Made by a program: the position numbers and the translations under genes
Shown: piece after piece, positions 19,660-22,342 of the stretch
Position numbering within the stretch: the first letter of the stretch is position 1
Layout: each line of letters begins with the position of its first letter
DNA from: Reclinomonas americana ATCC 50394
Lineage: Eukaryota > Jakobida > Jakobea > Jakobida
Assembly (NCBI GenBank): GCA_048213135.1
Contig: PS015311.1
Span: 1-22,342 of the forward strand
Reading direction: 5' to 3'
Length of the DNA: 22,342 nt
The notes under the pieces: model-generated
Told to the model about the DNA's origin: nothing
The model's database searches: none
What the model saw: the letters and a program-made list of their open reading frames with translations, nothing else

Positions 19660-22275
19660 AAGGAGAAAGGCAGCGTGAAGAGAGACATTCCCCCTCCTCC
19701 TTCTCCATCTTTCTCCCTGCTTCTCACTCCATCACTGGGAGAGATGTACGTGAGTGTTGTGTGTTACTCGTCTGCGAGAGAGAGGGAGAGTGAGAGAGAG
19801 AGGGAGATGAAGGAAGAGTCAGATGAAGAGTCCGGGAGACATTCCCCCTCCATCGGTCTCCACCTTTCTCCCTCTTTCTCCCTTGTCACTGAGAGAGGAG
19901 TATGTGTGTGCACCGTGTGACTCGTCTGCGAGAGACGGAGAAGAGAGGTAAAGAAAGAGTCTGATGGAGGTCGAGGAGATGCAGTTTGGCAGCGAGAGAC
20001 ATTCCCCCTCCGTCCCTTCCCTCCCTTCCTTCTCGTCCCTCCTTTCTCTCCCTTGCCTTCCCTCTCCTCCTTCTCCCTCTGCGATACGTGTGCGTGACAC
20101 GTGTTGCGATGCAGGTGCAAGGTGTGCGTGTGCACTTTACCGGTCCGCGGAGAGAACTGATTGGTCGGTTTGTGACTGGCGAGCATGCCGAGGGAGATGG
20201 CATCGGGCTTGTCTACGAGGCGGGTGAAATGAAGCCCGAGCTCGTGTGTGGACAGGTGAGGAGAAAATGTCTGCGTGTGTTGGTGAAGTGCTCGGCTTAC
20301 TGAGTACGCACACAGATTGTAGAGGCATCGCCGGTCAACGAGAGACCCAGCTTGTACATGGTGCGCTTGCTGGTGCGCCAACCTGGCAGCGGAGTGGAAG
20401 TACGGCCGCCAAAGACCGCCGCTGCGTCGCCCGGTGGCGGCGGCGATTTGGCGGAACTGCTGCAGCGGTTGGAGTCGCTGGAGCGCAAGTACCGCTCTTC
20501 TGAGCTGGCCATGCAGGCGTTGCCTGACATTCGCGCATATCATCTCCCGGCGTCGCCGGCGTGGATGTTCCCGAGTCACGAGGTTTTCATTGACGAGCTG
20601 CTGGCGCGCGCCGACGGCGCCCTGCGAGAGTCGGCGCATGGCACGGTTTTGGTGGTGGAGGGTGAGCCGGGCATCGGTAAGACAACGGTGCTGACGCGAC
20701 TGGCCGAGATGGTTCGCAAGCGCTACGATGTGCGCGGCTCGGCTTTGTACGTGGACTTGCTACCGGACGCCGACTTGCCGGTGCGTGCCATTTTCCTCTC
20801 CTTCTACTCTTCTTCTTTTTCTTCTTCCGCCTCTTCTCCTTCTCCTTCTTCTTCTTCTTCTTCTTCTTCTCCCTTCTCCTGGTCTTCTCGTCCTCTTATT
20901 CTTCTCCTTTTCTTCTTCTTGTTCTTTCCTTCTTCTTTTTCTTCTTCTTCTTCTTGTTCTTCTTCTTGTTCTTCTCCTTCTTCTTCTCCTTCTCCTTCTT
21001 CTTCTTCTCCTTCTTCTCCTTCTTCTCCTTCTCCTTCTCCTTCTCCTTCTCCTTCTCCTTCTCCTTCTCCTTCTCCTTCTCCTTCTCCNNNNNNNNNNNN
21101 NNNNNNNNNNNNNNNNNNNNNNNNNNNNNNNNNNNNNNNNNNNNNNNNNNNNNNNNNNNNNNNNNNNNNNNNNNNNNNNNNNNNNNNNNNNNNNNNNNNN
21201 NNNNNNNNNNNNNNNNNNNNNNNNNNNNNNNNNNNNNNNNNNNNNNNNNNNNNNNNNNNNTTCTCCCTCTCCTTCTTCTCCTTCCTGACACACAGCATCG
21301 CAGGCATGTGAGGCCGCGCTAGCTCTCCTCCTGCAGGCCAATCCGTTCAAGGCCAAGTCTCTCACCGGCTGCACCGAGTTGTCGCTGCTGCGTGAGGCGC
21401 TAGTAGAGGAGCTGTTCACGGCGGAGCCTGGACGACGTCGCATTCTCTTCCTGGATGGCGCGTCGTCGGCCGAGCAGGTGCTGGAGTTGCTGCCGCAGCA
21501 TCCGGCACAAATGTGCTCGAGCCCCAGCGGCGGCTCCTTTGTGGCCGTTCCGGGTCCTGTGGTGCTCATCGCCTCGCGCAGCTTCCTCTCGCCGGCGCTG
21601 CAGCAGCGGTATCCGGTGATGCCTCTGTTTGCCGCCAGCTTGCAGGAGCTGACACCGAATGACTGCGAGGCATACGCGGAGCGCATCAGCGCGGCGAATC
21701 CACTCTTCACGGCCGACCTCACCGCATTCCTCACGTCTCCGATCATGCGCTCCCCCTTTAAGATCACCACCGTCGTGAGCGCCGTGTCGCGTGAGCTCGA
21801 GCGCTGCTACAGCATCTCGCACGTCGACATGGAGCGACTGGTGAACGACGCCGTGGGTGGCCTGCTTGGCGGCTGGCTCTCGCGTCTGGATCCACTCGAT
21901 TTTCGAATTGCCATGCTGCTGGGAGTGTTGCTGTGGGTGTGTATTTTTTGAGGCAAGAGAGATTGTGTCTTTGGCAAAGAGGCTCACACTTTTTCTTTTG
22001 GTGCGATGCAGATGACGCCGTATGTGACGCTGGACCTCGTGGAGAATCTGCTGCAGTTTGTGCCCGTGCCATCGTTGTCGTCCCAGTCGTCGAGCTCGCT
22101 GTCGCCGACTCCGGAAGACGCTTGTAGCTTTGGGGCGTCAACTCCGTCCGCACAGCAGTGGCACTGCCGGTGCATCAAGGAGCGCGTTGCGCGCTTCTGG
22201 CGCGATGGAGTGGTGCACATTGTGCGCACCTACAACAATCGCACAGTGTCGCTGGCCATGGCGGCGAGAATGCAG
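16572..22275 (+). CDS. Chimeric protein: proline-rich/beta-rich region, chaperone-like module and STAND P-loop NTPase (3' end outside window)
   Basis: Eight exons join in phase: 16572-16803, 17332-18359, 18795-19158, 19227-19600, 20115-20255, 20316-20780, 21304-21936, 22012-22275, then donor GTGGGC. That is at least 1167 residues. Residues 1-330 are acidic, His/Pro/Ser-rich (HHHH, 12-Pro run) and look like a disordered activation region. About 335-465 is beta-rich (FVVDNGVWLESESVWRMEW, DLLTLRFSYT, LSFHFIVYSHSSF) and unrecognised, followed by a basic NRKRGR cluster near 480. About 570-720 (FSDFAEFHRAEPPVEPGDVV, VVSCHPIPNIMG, VAIAYSGQV) resembles modules found next to intramolecular-chaperone/autocleavage domains. 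A P-loop GEPGIGKTT at about 829-837, Walker-B-like RRRILFLDGA near 915 and VVLIASRS mark a STAND-type NTPase. The weakest join is 19158/19227; the gene could instead be two, the second starting near 19238. ATG 16479 is an alternative start. Confidence 0.75.
16850..16914. repeat. (GA)n-(GAC)n microsatellite
   Basis: About 40 bases of (GA)n followed by six or seven GAC triplets directly against the N run. Confidence 0.95.
16915..17242. other. Assembly gap (328 N)
   Basis: N run with purine repeats on the left and pyrimidine-rich sequence on the right, inside the first intron of the chimeric gene. Confidence 0.99.
18424..18755 (+). repeat. Minisatellite (about 14-bp unit AGAGATGAGCGAGC) in an intron
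   Basis: Intron 18360-18794 of the chimeric gene holds some 20 variants of AGAGATGAGYGRGC, such as GAGATGAGCGAGCAGAGATGAGC. A longer unit, GAGATGAGTGGGGCGTGCAAAGATGAGC, appears near 18541 and again near 18606, showing higher-order duplication. On the minus strand it reads as a false Ser/His/Leu repeat protein. Confidence 0.9.
19601..20114 (+). repeat. Intron with three tandem copies of a unit of about 155 bp
   Basis: GAGACATTCCCCCTCC starts at 19682, 19836 and 19996 (spacing 154 and 160). Between the copies, ACTCGTCTGCGAGAGA recurs near 19766 and 19920. Each unit has a GA-rich part and a CTTTCTCCCTC part. The intron opens GTGAGC and (GA)n and ends CGATGCAG. Confidence 0.9.
20781..21303 (+). 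repeat. CTT/CTTCTC-repeat intron splitting the NTPase domain, with gap
   Basis: After donor GTGCGT the whole intron is C/T: (TTC)n variants, then a regular (CTTCTC)n array from about 20965 to the N run. It resumes at 21261 and ends ATCGCAG at 21303. The open Ser/Pro and Leu frames on + and Glu/Lys and Arg frames on - are artefacts of this repeat. Confidence 0.9.
21089..21260. other. Assembly gap (172 N)
   Basis: N run inside the (CTTCTC)n array; probably more of the same repeat. Confidence 0.99.
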
Positions 22276-22342
22276 GTGGGCGGAAGGGGAATGAGGGGGA
22301 GTGAGGGAGAGGAGGGCAAGGGAGGAAGGGAAGGAGAGGAAG
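22276..22342 (+). other. Start of a purine-rich intron at window end
   Basis: GTGGGCGGAAGGGGAATGAGGGGGAG... is nearly all purine to the window end. This matches the purine-rich 5' ends of other introns here, so the chimeric gene continues beyond the window. Confidence 0.75.

Noticed and set aside
20804-21307. Glu/Gly/Lys- or Arg-rich minus-strand proteins
   Set aside because: Translations of the (CTTCTC)n array and gap.

Overview
This window is nuclear DNA of a eukaryote, most likely a free-living, probably flagellated protist. Every convincing gene is split by GT...AG introns, the exons are GC-rich at third codon positions, and introns and intergenic DNA are full of GA/CT microsatellites. 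There are seven runs of N. The protein families (FBXO31-type F-box C-terminus, BTB plus pentapeptide repeats, a TTC23-like TPR protein, a STAND NTPase) are eukaryotic, and a TTC23-like protein hints at a cilium. I cannot place the organism further. No rRNA, tRNA, CRISPR array or intact transposon was seen.

Layout. 1-1255 (+): last four exons of an FBXO31-like gene. 1256-3928: mostly pyrimidine-rich non-coding DNA with a decayed repeat family, one orphan exon-like stretch running into a gap at 2618, and a GA microsatellite. 3929-4775 (+): a complete five-exon gene for a 181-residue secreted protein of unknown family. 5228-12260 (+): 17 exons of a gene with an N-terminal BTB/T1 domain and a very long pentapeptide-repeat helix. 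It runs into a gap, and the proline-rich tail at 12857-13181 is probably its end. 13223-16156 (-): a complete eight-exon TTC23-like TPR gene, tail to tail with the previous gene (41 bp between stops). About 16572 to beyond the window end (+): eight exons in consistent phase giving a large chimeric protein. It has a proline-rich acidic N-terminus, a beta-rich domain of unknown family followed by a basic cluster, a module resembling intramolecular-chaperone-associated domains, and a STAND-type P-loop NTPase. It is divergent from the TTC23-like gene across about 415 bp.

The genes do not form an operon or an obvious pathway. The most distinctive features are the chimeric NTPase gene, the long BTB-pentapeptide protein built partly from symmetric phase-1 exons, and the large introns. 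Many large introns start purine-rich (GA) and end pyrimidine-rich (CT), and several hold private tandem duplications. All exon boundaries were inferred by eye from reading frame, phase and splice consensus; none is backed by transcripts.
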